This document shows, piece after piece, positions 24,701 through 39,700 of a stretch of DNA of 64,000 nucleotides. A model generated the notes under the pieces. It was not told the DNA's origin. It saw only the letters and a program-made list of their open reading frames with translations, and searched no databases. The translations under genes and the position numbers were made by a program. Origin of the DNA: Stichopus chloronotus (Eukaryota > Echinodermata > Holothuroidea > Aspidochirotida > Stichopodidae); assembly GCA_021234535.1 (NCBI GenBank), contig CM037842.1:5808203-5872202 (forward strand), written 5' to 3'. Position 1 is the first letter of the stretch. Every line of letters begins with the position of its first letter.

Positions 24701-27700
24701 CATGAAGTGCCGTAAACTAACAAGAAGTTAAATGGTAACTCTCATTGAAATTACTTTATTGTTCTAACTCATCAACGGGTAGTTGATGTCAAAAGAGCTA
24801 GATCAAAGTCTTAAACTTTAAAAAACATGTAGCTCAAGAATTTGTGTCAGGTTCAAAATCTTATAATAACTACCTTTCATAGGTAGTTATCTCTATTGAA
24901 ATGAATCTAGTTCACTTCATATCAAGAGGATCAAACACATGCACGTCTGATGAGTGAAAATGGAAAGCTGAAATTTGTCTGTATATGTTTGTCATAACGC
25001 TTTAATTTTAGACGTCATTTTTTGTCAGAACATGTGAAAGTTCCATCTATGCGTTTTTTTCCCTTTTTATATTTACGGTTACAACGAAACTCTATTTGAA
25101 AGAGATATATTGTTTGTGACAGATAAGGGATGCATTTAACTGCGGGGATTAGAGTTTTTTAACTAGATGTGTTTATGATTATTTTACAGCTTACTGTTGC
25201 CAAGTCCTCCTAGTGCTGTGACAGATGGCAAAACTCTCCAAGATTTAAAATCCAGAAACGCCTCAAGTGAGCAAGTCATCATATTAAATTGATGTCACTG
25301 AGTACTAATCTGTAATGGCAATCTATTTAGAGGAATGTAGATATTGAAAAGCAGTGATACACACTGTTATTGGTTGCATATATGCGTCTTAGTTTGTTTT
25401 TTAGTCATTGAAGTAAGTTTTATCCATTTATGTGGAGAAATGAGGTTTAATTTTCATTAAAACATGTACATTGATGCAATTGTCGCAACCCCTTCTATAC
25501 CTTGAATTCATTGTTAGAATGAACAAGCAATAAAGCTGGTATAGATTTTTTTTTTTTGGGGGGGGGGGGAGTCTTGAGAGTGTGAAACATGTCACGTAAC
25601 TACAGTCCCATTAAAATCTTATATAACACAACATCTTTAGGAAGACGCCTAATGGACAGATTTTATATTTTGCCTTCAAGTGTACAATGATGATTACAAG
25701 AAATCAGTATTTTGTGAAGGGCAACGATTATTTGGGGTCAAAAGTGGTTAAGAAATGAGAACGTTGTGAGCACATTATGTCAAAAAGGATATTTATGGCT
25801 GATCTCAAGATTGATAGGAATACGCACCACATCAAGTGCAAGATGCTCATTTATTGAGGTACAAATTAAACTTCAACTTAGAAAAGCCTTGTAAACAAAA
25901 TTTTCTCCAATAAGATATTTGACTAATCTCGGAGTTGGTATTTTGTTGTACCGCAATATAGCGCAGCATACCTGTTGTTGGTAGTGTAGGTCAAATCTCA
26001 TTCGAAGTCATTTGCATTCCTAATTAATGGCTAAAACGTTTGAAAGGTTATTGAAGATGACGAGGGTTAGAACTGTTTCTGTATGTAACACCTACTTGAA
26101 AAGATATGATATCAAAAACTAAACACACAATGTCCTTTCGACTTAGTAAACACTGTCCTTTCATGTTAGTGTAGGTGAATGGAGAGCAATGTCAGGTTAT
26201 CGTACAAATTATCAATGAATTTTAATTGCGGTGTAATTTCAAAGTTTGTATATAGTTTGAAATTGGTAAAATGACACTCTTCGTTTGTGATGATGTGCAT
26301 TATCTTCATTTCAAGTTAGCAAAGCTTCATTCTGTCAAGGTTGTAAACATATAGTATGAGAAAGCTCAAAGATTCAAGTTTTATATGCATATTTGATCAA
26401 GTGACTAGGTGACTACCACAATCTACATCTGTATAGATTTCGACGGTGGTGTCTACACTTTTTAAATTAAATGAAGTTTTTTTTTTGAAATGTCATTTGC
26501 ATATGAAATTGCTCTTGTTCATGGTGGTCCTTGAAGGTTAAAATATTTTTGAAAAATTGTACATATGTGTTTTACATGTTGTCTCTTCTCTGGCAATGTA
26601 TCTGTTAGCATACCACCCTGTAAATCCCTCTTTCTTCTTAGTTGAATGGATCATTGGAGCAAAGTTAATTCATCAGTTGAACTTCGAAAGTGGATCGTGG
26701 AAGGTGAGAATCATGATCATAAACTTTTATATTTCATCTTAGTGAGAAACATTTTTCAGTAAGTACCTAATCCAAGTATTATTCAGTAATGAAGATCTTC
26801 TTACTTTTATCACTAGTTATCACTAACTCATTATATTACTTGGTGATGTGAAGCCAAGCTATGTATTGGGTGCGCTCACTTTGGACAATCATTCAGTCAA
26901 CTAAAGAAAAACTAATGTGAGAAGTCTTTGAACATCCATATAGTGCTCTTACATTTGTCAGCCATTTATTCACTATGACGGTAATAAGCTTAAGTCTTCA
27001 AACATTAGGTGCTAGACGTTGTGGTCATGTTACCTTCCAGCTATCATTCATTTGGTCACTAAAAGCAATTAGGTGAAGTCATTACGATTTCATTCAGTAA
27101 CATTATCTGAGATCATATGCTTTTTACTTTATCAGTTATTTACTCTGTAAGTATAAAATGGTAAAACCATTTAACTCTCATTCAGAACTGGAAGTTTTAA
27201 TTGGATTTCTTTATTTTTGGCCATGATAATAAAGAACAAGAATTCATTCGGTATCGTTACTTATTCTGTTGTTAGTTATGACTTGGTATTGTTAGTCAGT
27301 TGCCCAACCTGCCAATAATAGTTGAGTATCACATGATGACGTTAGCAAGACGTTGAATTTTAACTAATCTCTGTTAAATGTATTGACGTTACATCTATCT
27401 GTTCAAGCTACTGACAGGAAATATTTACAGAGTTGAGATTATAATAGTTAAAATGACTTCTACATTTATTCTTTTAGAAACTACTATTTTGTCGTCAAGG
27501 ATGTCTTCCTTAAGTAGAGTTAAGAGCAAAGTTTAATGTGACACTCTTCCATTATCTTCCTACAGTTGAAGTTTAGGCGTGGTGGAATTTCATCATCAGT
27601 ATATCAAGTCAAAGGTAATAATTTGAAGGATCATTTGTTTATAGTGTTGTTTATGAGATTGCATATTCCATTCTTCTTTATAAAGGAATATAAATGTTCG

Positions 27701-30700
27701 TACCTGTTTCCTCTTTTGGTGATTTTTTTATTCTTCGTCAAATGAACATGAAGAGGAAGAACAGAAAGAATGTGAAGGAGACGACAAAGATGGTATGAAG
27801 CCCTCAGATAAAACAGCTGTGTCTGAGGTATGTCTGAAGTATGTAAAAAATTACAGAACGTATTTAATTATCATATAATTAGAGGATATTATTTCCTGAC
27901 AACAAAAACAGTTATTATTCCTTATATCATTGCCGATTATTTATTCTACTGAAGGGAGCTCATGTGTTGTTAGATCAATTACGTTCCTGTCGTGGATGAA
28001 ACTAGTAGCCAAAAATAAGGCGACATGCCTTACTATCTGACTGCTCTTGTTATGCATGTCGGACATACACGAGTGAAATACATTTAAAAAGTCACATGGA
28101 AATAAGGGAGGGATATAATTAGTTAGTGCACAAATAGTGGAATAGATGTTCACTTCAAGTACTGGAAGAAATACACTATGGAAAACGGAGGACTGATACA
28201 TGATGCCTAAAGACCCCCTCACAAAGGAACGTGAGGTGAACAGGAATGGTGAACTGGTTTGTTGTTGTGAAAGGAAGGCCTTTTAGGAATCCCCGTTTTA
28301 TATTAGCTGTTAACGTGTGATTGTATAGAACTGTTCACTGAATTAACGTAACGTGCAAGAAATACGGTAGATGACGTTACTGATTGTGCGAGTAATTTGA
28401 TGCTTTGTTTTGTGTGTCAGTTGAGTGTTAAAGCAGGTGATGATGGATTCGACCATTTGGTGACTGGATGTGTCGGAAGCTCAAAGTGAAGCAACAGCAT
28501 GAGCAAGCCAGTCCTGTAGGTTGCGTTATCATTTGTTTGACATCGTTAAATGTAGTCCCTTGAAATCTATTTGATTGCGCTGTGGTTCTCAGTCCTGAAT
28601 AGGAGAACTATTTGTTAGCTTAAAGGTAAGAACCAGAGGAAATAGTAACCTCCTTTGGCACTGTTCCACTGGCAATTGGGTGTTTCCTTATATTATCTGC
28701 ATGACAAATAAAACAGGATTGGCTGTGGAAAATATCCGAGGGAAGAATTCGTTGACTGTATCCAACTGCAATGCACTGCATTTATTGCTGTGTGTCTTTC
28801 TGTATTTAGACAATTGGGGAACAAGTCAGGGGCGATGGTGCCTTGATTCCTGTGAGCTGTCAGATTTTTTAAATTTAAGTTGTTAGTAAGAATGAATATC
28901 TATAGCTGAAAGTGTTTGCCTCGTGAAAGAATGGATAAAGAAGAGCCACCTGCTTTGATCATTGATCCAGACAAAGGCGACGTCACAATGTATCAACGTC
29001 AAATAATTAAAATGACACTGAAGGTGAATAAATTAGTATGCTTAAAGCATAAAGTAATGTTTGTGTGAAACTGAAGTTGAAAGACGTGGATTCAAATGTA
29101 CAAGGTCAAAATTTAAAAATGTATATGGATGGGAGCGGCAACCTAGGAACATTGTTGCTTATATAGCTGACTTACTTTCAGCAATTAGGATGTTTACATA
29201 TAGATAACTGACAGTGAAAATCTTCATGATTACTGGAAACTTGGTCAAAATCTGTAACTATAATAGTTCATAGCAGACTATGTTGGACTTTGTTAGTGAC
29301 ATAAATCTTCTAACTCAAGTTTGGTTCAAGTTTTCAAGAGAAACTCCAGGCCATGATTCATATTAATTATTTCCCATCAGCTGCTGTCCATGTCAACAAT
29401 AATGCAACCTCAGTTCATGGCAAATGTTTGTTACAGTAGAACACGAGTTCATGACAAAAAGGTTGAATGCAGTAGAACCTGAGTCTATAACAAATGATAA
29501 TTATGAAGTTATTGATATTGATACTGACTTTCATGAAATGGTCTTATTCAAGCGGTTACTGTTATGAATATAATTTGTGATTCTTGTCATTTTAGTAATG
29601 ATGCGCTATGCTTGCGGTTTTGATGAAAAAGAGAAACCTAAGCCGTCATCATGGTGCATGTTGGTGTGTGTTTGTGGTGTTGGCCTGTGCACACAATATT
29701 TCAAAGTTATAAGATTTACAGGTACTTTCATACTTGAAATGTAATTGGTCATATAAAAAAGCAATCCTATTACTTTTGGTTAAGGTTAAAGATCATCTGA
29801 GATCACCAGAGGTCAGAGACTAAACATTTTTCACACAATATCTCAAGTTATGAATGATTGATACTCTGCATTCTTGATGTGTTTGCTGGCCAGATAAAGA
29901 GATAAATCTATTGCTTCAGTTGCGGTCTAAATCGCGTAACAAGATGTTAAACCTTTAAGATTTTGCGCATATAACATCCCAAGTTAGAAATGACTTGATA
30001 CTTTTTTAAACTTAATACGTAACATTGTCGTATTGGAAACAGAAAGAACCCCAATAGTGGAAATTGAGGGTCATCTTCGGTTAGGGTAAGGGGTTACACC
30101 GAGAACTTTGTGCATGAGCAACGCAATTCAAGAAGGGTAGCAGTCATAATGGTCTTACTATGCACTAAAGTAGTTGATATTAAGTAGCTGAAACCACCTG
30201 TTTCTGATAGACTCCAGGTCATCTGAGCTCAAAAGAGGTCAAATGTTGAAACCCTTGCCAACTGCTGTATATTTCATCAGTGATTTCATATTGCGCGATG
30301 TGCCAAGTGCTGATTATCCAAATCACTTAATAATATAATACTGCAATACACCTTCGAACGGCACGAATACCTGCATGCGCGTACACATGTGCCTAGATAT
30401 AGCCGAGCGTGGGTCAAAAGTATTCCCAAAAAACGCAAGCGCGTCGGTGTATTCCTCATATCCGCACACCCTGATCGTGCCCTGAGTGCTATTTTTGAGT
30501 ACCCTGAAAAGCGCGTTATGTGTGGCTCAATATTTACTTCACAGTGCGTAAACATCTCGAGTTCTTGAACAATTGTGCAATAGATCTATATACTATGGCG
30601 GAGACCGCTATGTTCCACGTGGGTCTGACCTATTTAATTTTACTCCCATCTACCGAACTGAGCGATGTCGCTTTGCTTTAAGAGTCAAACCGGATAAGAT

Positions 30701-33700
30701 TGTGTTGCGTTTTACTCTACCCTGACTTACTCCTGTAATGTTGATGTAGACAGAGTAGCGAGCGGGATGGGTAGCTCACTGTAGGCCTGTAAACGTTTAA
30801 TGCCTTTGATTGGTTGAGGCTTACTGAAATTTATACACGGGCATAACTCAGTCTTGGCCTATTTCTGGGGTATTTATTTAATAGACATTTGTGAAAAGTG
30901 TTAGTCGGTTTGTCAGGCGGAAGTTGTTAGGACGCAGGTTTTATGTGACCGTTGGTATGGTTGAGGCAGAGTCCGACAAATGTATTACGCCCCTCTTAAT
31001 GTACGCAACCCGCGCATACAGTTTACATTGTTTGTAAGTGCAAAACATTGCGTGAGATGAAATTATATTTATTTCAAATTTACATATGCTGCGTTTTGGG
31101 TAGTTCTGAGTTTTTGTGCAACCTACCCCCTCCCCCTTTTATCCCTTCCTCCACCTGTTCCGGAAGAGACGTGTCCTCACCTTTAGAATTTACAATATGA
31201 ATACGTTGTAAACATATGCTGAGTAATGGTATTATCAACGAACGGGAAATGACATTGGTACCAGACGTAAACATTCATCCCAGAACTGGTTGTATAGGTT
31301 GAAATACCGTATCATTGTCATGGAAAGGTAAATGTGTTAAATTAACGTTGACAACATGTACTTCCAAAACCTAACACTGTATGATGTAACAGTAATCATG
31401 ACATTTGCTCTTGACCAGTGAGGTCATCAGTCGGGCGGACACTGCATCTCGATCCATGTCATTTGCATACCACAAAGTACCCCCACATCAGAGCTAATGT
31501 CCCATCAGGTTTCTGTTGAATACTACAAGGTGGGCTACCCTTTAAATGTCCTTGTTTGCCGGCGAGTTTAACCGCTCATGTAAGTACAATATCTCCTCCC
31601 TGTATACTACGTATGGGGATGAGTTAAAAAGGGTAACATTAATAATACCTGATGTATAACATGTTCAATAGGCAGTTCATACTGAAAAGACAAACACCAT
31701 TTTGGGGGGTCAATGGTCATCTGAAGTAATCAGAGATCAAACCCCAAAATCTTGTATCTTGATTACTTACTATATGAAAATGTAATTCGTTCCTATTTTA
31801 ATCTGTCAGTGAGGACTCTAATGTCACACGTAGATTGAGATTCTACCATAGTGGTACAGAAAATTTAGTAGAACAATTTCAGTTCTAAATGTTGCGCACT
31901 TAAGTCATAAAACATCAATGTATATTTTGCATTTTAAGTAATCTATCCTATTTCCATATTCTTCTCCCAGTGTAAGTTGAGCAGACCAGCAAATCTCTCT
32001 GAATCTCCAGGTAAAGATTTAAAATATTAGAGTTTAGTAATTGAAGCAAAGCCTTATGATTCTCTTAACAAGCCAGCTACATGTTATTATATTTACCAAT
32101 CACTGTGTAGGGTTAAAGAATTATTCCTTAGAAGAAGTAGCCTACATTAAAGTTCCTTGAATTGTTGGTTTCAACAGTAGCATATTGCATGTTTACTCAT
32201 AAGCTAATGTTTCTTTCCATTATAGATAACTTGAAGACAGAGGCTGTGGTGAATATAAATGGTGGTGTGCTAAGTATTCCAGACACTGGTGTTAAATTAA
32301 AGGTACCCCCTGGCGCTCTCGCAGAAGAAACTCTGATTCAGATGAGAATTATTCCAAATTACTTCCAGGATGAACAATCTCTCTCATTTGAAAGTCATTC
32401 TTCTGTAGTCGTTGAGCTTCTTCCTAGTAACTTAAAGCTTCTTAGGGCAACAAAACTGACATTACCACACTGTTTGGTGCTTAAGAGAGAAATGAGGTGG
32501 ACAGCTAAAGCATATAGCAGCCATCATGAAGGTAACAATTAACTTTTCAGCAAATTTTGTTTGAAATTTATCAACACATTATTTTCGATTTGTTTTTCTT
32601 AATTTATGGGAAGATGCTCTGTGACGTTCAAGAAAGTTTTATAAAAAGAAAAATAACATGTATAACACACACATACAAGTTCAAAATCTCTGCACAAGAA
32701 AGATGATTGACTGTGTAATGTGTTGTAGGCATGCTTATTTAGTGGTTTACCTTTGCCTGGAAGAGTTCCGCCTACAAATTGTAAATAATGACCATGTTTC
32801 CAGATCTGTTTCACCTTGAGTGAATTTTTGCTTTGTACTAAGTTCAGTGGAGGAGAAACTACAAAACACCAGCAAAGGTCCATTTCTCTGTATAATGGAT
32901 GCATCATTTGGCAACTATAACCAGTGGTTGGTCAACTCACTTCAGCTATTTTTTGTAGTTGTCTTTGGTTGAACCCCGTAAATTCACCAAAAGAGGATTG
33001 TTTAATGTTTGATAGTCCAGAGAGAGAGAAAACAGAGAATAGTATACTAAGGTACTTACAAGAACCAAGCCTTACGGTAAAGTGAAAGGGACTGTCGTGT
33101 TTATATGAGGAGAACTTATCAATAAATTAATTATCCATTTTAGTTATGGTATGAGTTGATGCTTGCTTGAGGCTTTGCAACTTGGTTGTTTTTATGTACC
33201 ATTGGTAACACTGAGTGTTTGTTTTGGTAGTGTTTATCATTTACGTTTGTTAGCTGAGATAATTTATATATGAATTCACACTTGATTAATTCTAAACCTT
33301 ATCAGGTTATACAAATATAAATATTAGATCTGAAAAGATTACATATATTGTGTGTTATTCCTCATCATTTAGGAACACTCCCTCAGTGGGAAGAAGATAC
33401 GGATGGTTTTGCTGAACTGAGGGATAAAACTTGTGTCATGTGGTTGTATAGTTTTAGCTGGAAAAAGTTTAAAGTTGGAAATGAAATTATTGAAGCCAAA
33501 GAGATAATTCTGTATGGAGCTAAGAGGAAGTCATCCACTTTCACAACTGTTTGTCTTGATGTTGGGTATTGTTTAAACTTACCAAAGGCTCTAGAGGTAA
33601 GGCTCTGAAGTGTACAATATATTATATTGTACAATATACTATATTGTACACATTTAATCATCTAAAACATTTAATCTTTTTCCTGTATACTAATTGGCTA

Positions 33701-36700
33701 TCCTCTGAAAACTACAATCTTGGACAAAATACCTTGGGACACCCCGCGCCCTCATTCAGTGTTGGCTATAGGATTGCTGTTCAAAGGGTACATTCACTTC
33801 TATAGTGCAACATTGGAAAGGGGTTTCATGTTGTCCTCCCACCTAAAATCCAGCATTATATTTGAAACGTATGAGAAAGTGACCCAACAATTTTGTCCAA
33901 GCTTGTACGTTTCAATCAAATTTGAATATGCGATCGCTTGCATATTCACGTGTATACTCAACACAATTTTTCTGCAGTGTTTTAGCAATAAGACACAATG
34001 ATATGGTTTGATCAATATCTCACAGTAATATGGGACTGTGCCAAGTTAATGGAAACCAATAAGCAATGCCGGTACTGAATGTGACAATATTACAACATGA
34101 GTGACTTATACTGTTTATATTGTTCACTTCAAACTTGTTTGTCATTCTCGATGATGTCATCATAGTCTCGATTTAAATTTCAGTACTTGTGTCCTTGTAT
34201 TATACCGTAGACGTTAAAAATGCATATTAAGTATAATGTACATTTCCATGCAGAATGCTGTGCCAAGAGAAGAAAAAATCCTGTTACATCATCAAGAAGC
34301 ATCCTTTTTCAAACAGGGAGAATTGCCTTTAAGCATTTTATTTAAGAAAACTGTCCCAGAAATTTGGACTTGTGAAGACAGTGAAAAAGAAAAGGTAATA
34401 CAATCATTTGGTTCTCTATATACAAAACGTTTTTTTTTTTTTTAATTTTGATGAAAAATGGTAATCTTTGTAATCAGGTCACGTGTGTCTTGTGGATCAT
34501 CTGAGGTCACTATATGTCAAACACTGAAAATATTGTTTAGGCGATTTTCACAGTCTAGGAATAGTAGAAAGTACTCAGGACAACAATGCGTTATATTAAA
34601 TAGAAGATTCCCAGACTCTGGTAGAGGTCGTCTTAGGCAGCAGTCACCAGAGATCAAAAATTGAAAACATTTTTGACACTATATCTCAAGGTAGGAATCA
34701 TGGAAACATTTCATATTTAGCAAGAGGATGCGTTACATCTAGTAGAGACGTGTTGCATTTACACGGAAGCCCATTTTCCCAGAGGTCACGAAAACGTTGT
34801 AACGAATGTATTCCAAGAGAGGCAACAGTGATAGTTCTTCTACTGGCACTTGAGTAGTACATTTTAGGTACTTTAACCTCATTTGTTTTCTTGGGGGTCA
34901 AAGATCATCTGTGGGCACAAGATTCCAAACACTGGAAAGGTTGTAACCATGTTATCTTGAGATAAGAAATACGGATAATTTTCATATTTGGGTGAGTTGA
35001 TGATGTGCCATGTTATGCAGACTAATTGAAAATTGCCTGATTGAAAGTCAGCAATGAACAACTGTGCCTTACCCATGCTTTACTGCTTCTCCTGTAACGC
35101 TGACCGGTGTGAATTTGTCCAATTAGCTAATTCAAGCTAACCACCCCCTTGCTATAACCACCAACTCTTCTCAGGAGATGAGTGACAGTGATGGATTTTG
35201 CAGACTACATGCTGTTGTGAAAACCAACTACACCCTAGCCAGCGCTTGTATAAACTGCCTGTACGTACCTGCTAAAACACACATCTGTTGTGGGAATTTT
35301 AAGGCTGTCTCCCACTGGAGTGTTAAAATGCATCCAGAATGCATAAAGAATAGGCCTAATTGCTGTAGATGAATTGTGAAAAGAAAAAAAAAAACATTCC
35401 TTCCCTCTGAGTAGTCGCTACTAGTCGCAAGAGAGAATCTTCTTGCGAAGCAGAATTTCATGCTGTGAAATTATCAAGACTAGTCGCAACAGAAGATTCT
35501 TTTGCAAAGTAAGGTCTCCTCCCAATGATTATGCTTAGCCTCAAGAGAGAATCCTTCGTATGAGGTTGCTTCAAAATTGCTTTAAAGTTATCCTTTTTGT
35601 TAACGGGTGGCAGTGATATCGCTTCCTGCAACTCATGTAAGCTTGGACTAAATATATCTGTCATATATATCAGTCATAATGAGTTCAAGGTTTCTATGGT
35701 ATAGATTGAAGTTAACTAAAGTCTATGTTAAAAAAATAATGTAATCACAATGTCTCAAGTACGTAAACTTCCAATGATTAGGTTAATACTTACGATAATT
35801 AATGACAGTACGTGGAATATTTGGTATGTGACCTGTCATTTATCATTAATTTATTATAGCACAATCCCTTTTGCTTTTCATGTACTAATAACTGATGGCG
35901 TGCAGTACTAGGCTGCATCATTGAAAAAACACGGTCTTCTTCAACTCGTTTTTTTGAGAGTAATTGAATTAGAACAGGTGGTAAACATTTTCCTTCCATC
36001 CTTACAATGGCATACATGCAATCATATTTGTTTGTGGTCTGTTTTTGGAAAGGTAAATGCATTACACGTCTCTGCTTAAAATAAGTGAAAGCATTGAATT
36101 ACATGGCGTAATCGCAGGAGCAAAAGTATAATACTCACATTACAAAGACTTTTGATTCCTTCCCGAAGGCAGCAAGGAATCTATGCGATGGTGATGAGGT
36201 ATGTGTGTTGTGTATATGTGACGCTGTGGTTTTGTAATACGATATCCCTAGAAGGGAGCAATGCTCTAACATAAGAGTTGGTGAACTGGTAGTCCGTTGT
36301 TAGTTATTGAGTTAGTATATAGTTAAAATATATCTCAGCAACTGAATGTAGTTGGAATTTCAAACTGTCAACATTGGTAACAGTTGATGAGAAGATCATC
36401 TCTGTTATTGGAACTGTGCCATGGAAGACTAAGAATATCGTCTTTTACTGTTATGATTGTTGCTCAGCAGAAATTGTTCTCAATTTCTTTCAACTTACGA
36501 AACTATCAAAATAACATTTTTGCGCTCCCTCCCCAAGCAATTGCGTAATGTAGCTCTTTAGATTTATTAAAGTTTGTAAGAGAATATCCCAGTTGCTAGC
36601 AATTCCCTCAGAAGGCCCAGAAAGTACCTATTCAAATTTAGAAAGTCATCATACAGACTCACCTGGGAGAAATGCGGTGCACTTTTGGATTTCAGATCTT

Positions 36701-39700
36701 TAACCGCAATTTGGTGTCAGGAACGTTTTATCCACTCTTGAATTACGTTGACATCCTTTCATTAAAGCTGAGTCAATGGTATTTTCCATATTGGCATTTA
36801 GTAACACCAAATGTGGTTTACATGCTTGTGTTTAGTTTTTCTTTTGATTTGATCCCTTTCCTACTCTACCGATTACTTTTGTTTAAAGTGATTGTGTGGG
36901 TATCAAACAATGAAATATTGTCAAGGAATCACAAATTCAAGTGGCCTCCTGGCTATTTTGAGAAATAAGGTAAAGAGGTACTTCCTGAACTTTGTTGTCA
37001 TTTTGCTTTTGTTAGTGATAGAGTTAATTACATGCTAAATGATACTTACAGACTATAAATTGTTTATATATGTTGTATTTGTGACTGATAAATTTCAGTT
37101 ACGTTTTCCAAAATTTAGGTCAGCAGAAGGGTTCCACTTGCTTTGTTAGATACCAGAATACTATGAGCCAATTGGATACGATTGATACCTATACGTTGTA
37201 AGTCATTATTCAGCATTATCAGTAAATTCGAAATTATTTTCTAATTGTGCAGGAAATAAGTTTCAAGAGATTTGTGGCAGCAAAAACCTGCTTCCGCACA
37301 TTTGTGTTACAAAAAAAGGATACCAAAACGGATGGACGCTGTACATGTTTTATCAAAGCTGGACAGGGAGAAGATTTGGAAGATTTATACTTCTCTCTTG
37401 AGGTTTGTATGATAACAATCGAAGACAACATCCTTTCCTTTCTACAGTGTAGAACCATTTCGACTGTTTGGTTTGATTTATTGACATTTCTGTAATTCTA
37501 TCATTGTGGGAATTATGCACTAACTAATGAAAACAGGAGAGACTATGTTTTGGAATGGAAATCAGCACACATTTGTAACATTCCTAAATTAAATATCCCG
37601 TTTCGTGTGTTGTTCCAGACATCTCTAGCAAGTGGTTCTACTGAATCAACAAAATCAGAAATAACTCAACAAAAGAAGAGGAAAGGGGAACAAATATCAG
37701 TTTCACCAGGAAGTACAACCTCCGACTCAGTATGTGTAGATGATAATACTTTCAGAGTAATCTTTTAAAGGAATTCTAACTGTTATCTTGTCAGTTGCAA
37801 TTTAAACTTAACAAAGGTTAGAAAGTTATGTGTTAACAAGTATAGTACATAAAATGTTGGTAGAATATCAATTTTATACACTTTAAAACACTTACAACTT
37901 GTATAATCAAGATTGTCAAAATAATAGTTCGAGAAAGGAATCTTGGACTGATTGCATACTTGCTATTTGTATCTACCACATTGAGTAAAAGATGCCCACT
38001 GTTTTAGTTAGGCCCAAGATCATTTGAGGTCACAATATGAAAAACAAATATCTCAGTACCTCAAAAATGCAAGCTTGCAATAACTTCATATTGAGTGTAT
38101 GCATCAATCATGTTTAGTACAATATCCCTGTTGTTTTCAAGGCAAAAGTTAACCGACATGAGCAAGGGTTACACTCAAAGCCTTGTAAGTGTAAAATATC
38201 AACAGTGCAAATTTCGACTGATTTCATAATTTAGTATGTATATCAATCGTATTGAGTTATAATATGGTAATTGTTTTGTTGGAGGTAAACTTATTGTCTG
38301 AGGTCAGTGAAGGTCAGAGTGTGAACACCTTGTAAAAAGCACCTCAAGACTGAAGCTTGAAATGATCTCAGGCATGAAATGTAATCATCGAAGTTAGTTC
38401 AGTAAAACCAAACCGTGTCCTTAGATTACTTGGACTAATCTCTTTTATGTGCTGTCAATCAACCAGACTGAGGGCATTATTGATGGAGATGCAACATCAT
38501 TTTAGGTCAGCAAAAGTCACAGTATGCAAACCTTGCCAAACATTGTCAAAAGCAGGAGAGATTGCAGTGATCTCATAACATGCTTTAGAGATTAAGCCAT
38601 TTAGGCTGTCAGGTGACTTTATTGCGGATTAGTTCCTCCCTGATGTAATAATATATAATCGAGCAGAGAACAGAGGTAGGCCTAATACATTTTCATGTCA
38701 ACAGAGGTTAAAACTGTAAATCTTTATCATATGCGACATTTCTTCTGAAGTTGAAATCTGACAACCTTGTAAAACAGTATCTCAAGAAAAGATGAATGAA
38801 CATATAACTTCTGACAGTAGCCAATTTTTCTATGTGTCTATTTTCATAGAAAACATGAACATGAAAACAATCTGATCAGTAATCCTCTCATCCAATCTGA
38901 TCCAGCTGATAAAGTATACACCACTGACAAAGTGAAACAGAATATGCCTTGAGCCCTAACAGTAAAATATTAACTAGAAGGCAATCCACGGAGTTGCAAA
39001 TCTCATCTCTGTCATTTTGCATGGTCATTCATACATCATTTCATATACTTCCGGAGTGCGCTGAGCTGTCCATTATTTTCATCAGTGATTCATACCCCCT
39101 TCGTGGACAGAAGTGCTGGATAATCAAGTTACTTAGCTTATTGATCTAATACTAAACTATAACGCATATGCGTCGAACTGTCACAAATAACTTCATGCGC
39201 ATAAACATGGTCATAAAAATCGAGTGTGCGTCAAAAGTATTCAAAGAAATATGTGCGCGTCAAATTATTCCTCAGACCAGCCGGCGCCGTAACACTAGAT
39301 GTTTTGAATGCTCTGAAAATCATGTTGTGCGTCCTTTAGTATTATCGTCACGGTGCGTAAACAGCTGTGTAAACAACCGTGTAGTAGAAATATACGCTGT
39401 AAAAATATACTCAGTGAGTTAAGGTACTAGCGCCTGGAAAAGTACATTGCTACCAGACATAATCTCTCAGCCCTAAACATGGTTGCATAGGTTGAAATAA
39501 CGTGTCACAATCATGAAAAAGACAAAGATTCAAAAGTCATGTTGACACCATGCACTTCCAACCCCAATATACGTTTTTGTACTCTATGTTCAAGTTGAAC
39601 TTTAACTTGAGCTATGACGTCATCGGTCTAGCGGACACTGCATCTCATACCCACTCACCTATCAACCAAGTTTGAAGTTCATCCGACTTACCGTCTAGGA

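Larger units (their letters stand above)
27828..31970 (+). other. Intron h, long and repeat-laden
   Basis: 27828-29630 shows no gene. A family A stretch lies at about 29640-30264, a family B copy at 30265-31630, and a short family A fragment at 31690-31760. No further exon fits the phase-0 requirement convincingly. Confidence 0.5.
34395..37252 (+). other. Intron l
   Basis: Holds family A copies at about 34470-34995 and 36150-36970 and a three-unit tandem repeat at 35415-35580. The remaining sequence shows nothing. Confidence 0.5.

Noticed and set aside
28431..28490. Exon-like stretch after TGTGTGTCAG (LSVKAGDDGFDHLV...)
   Set aside because: It has a good acceptor, but the only internal donor gives a phase that does not fit the downstream exons, and reading on gives an early TGA. 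It would break an otherwise perfect phase chain.
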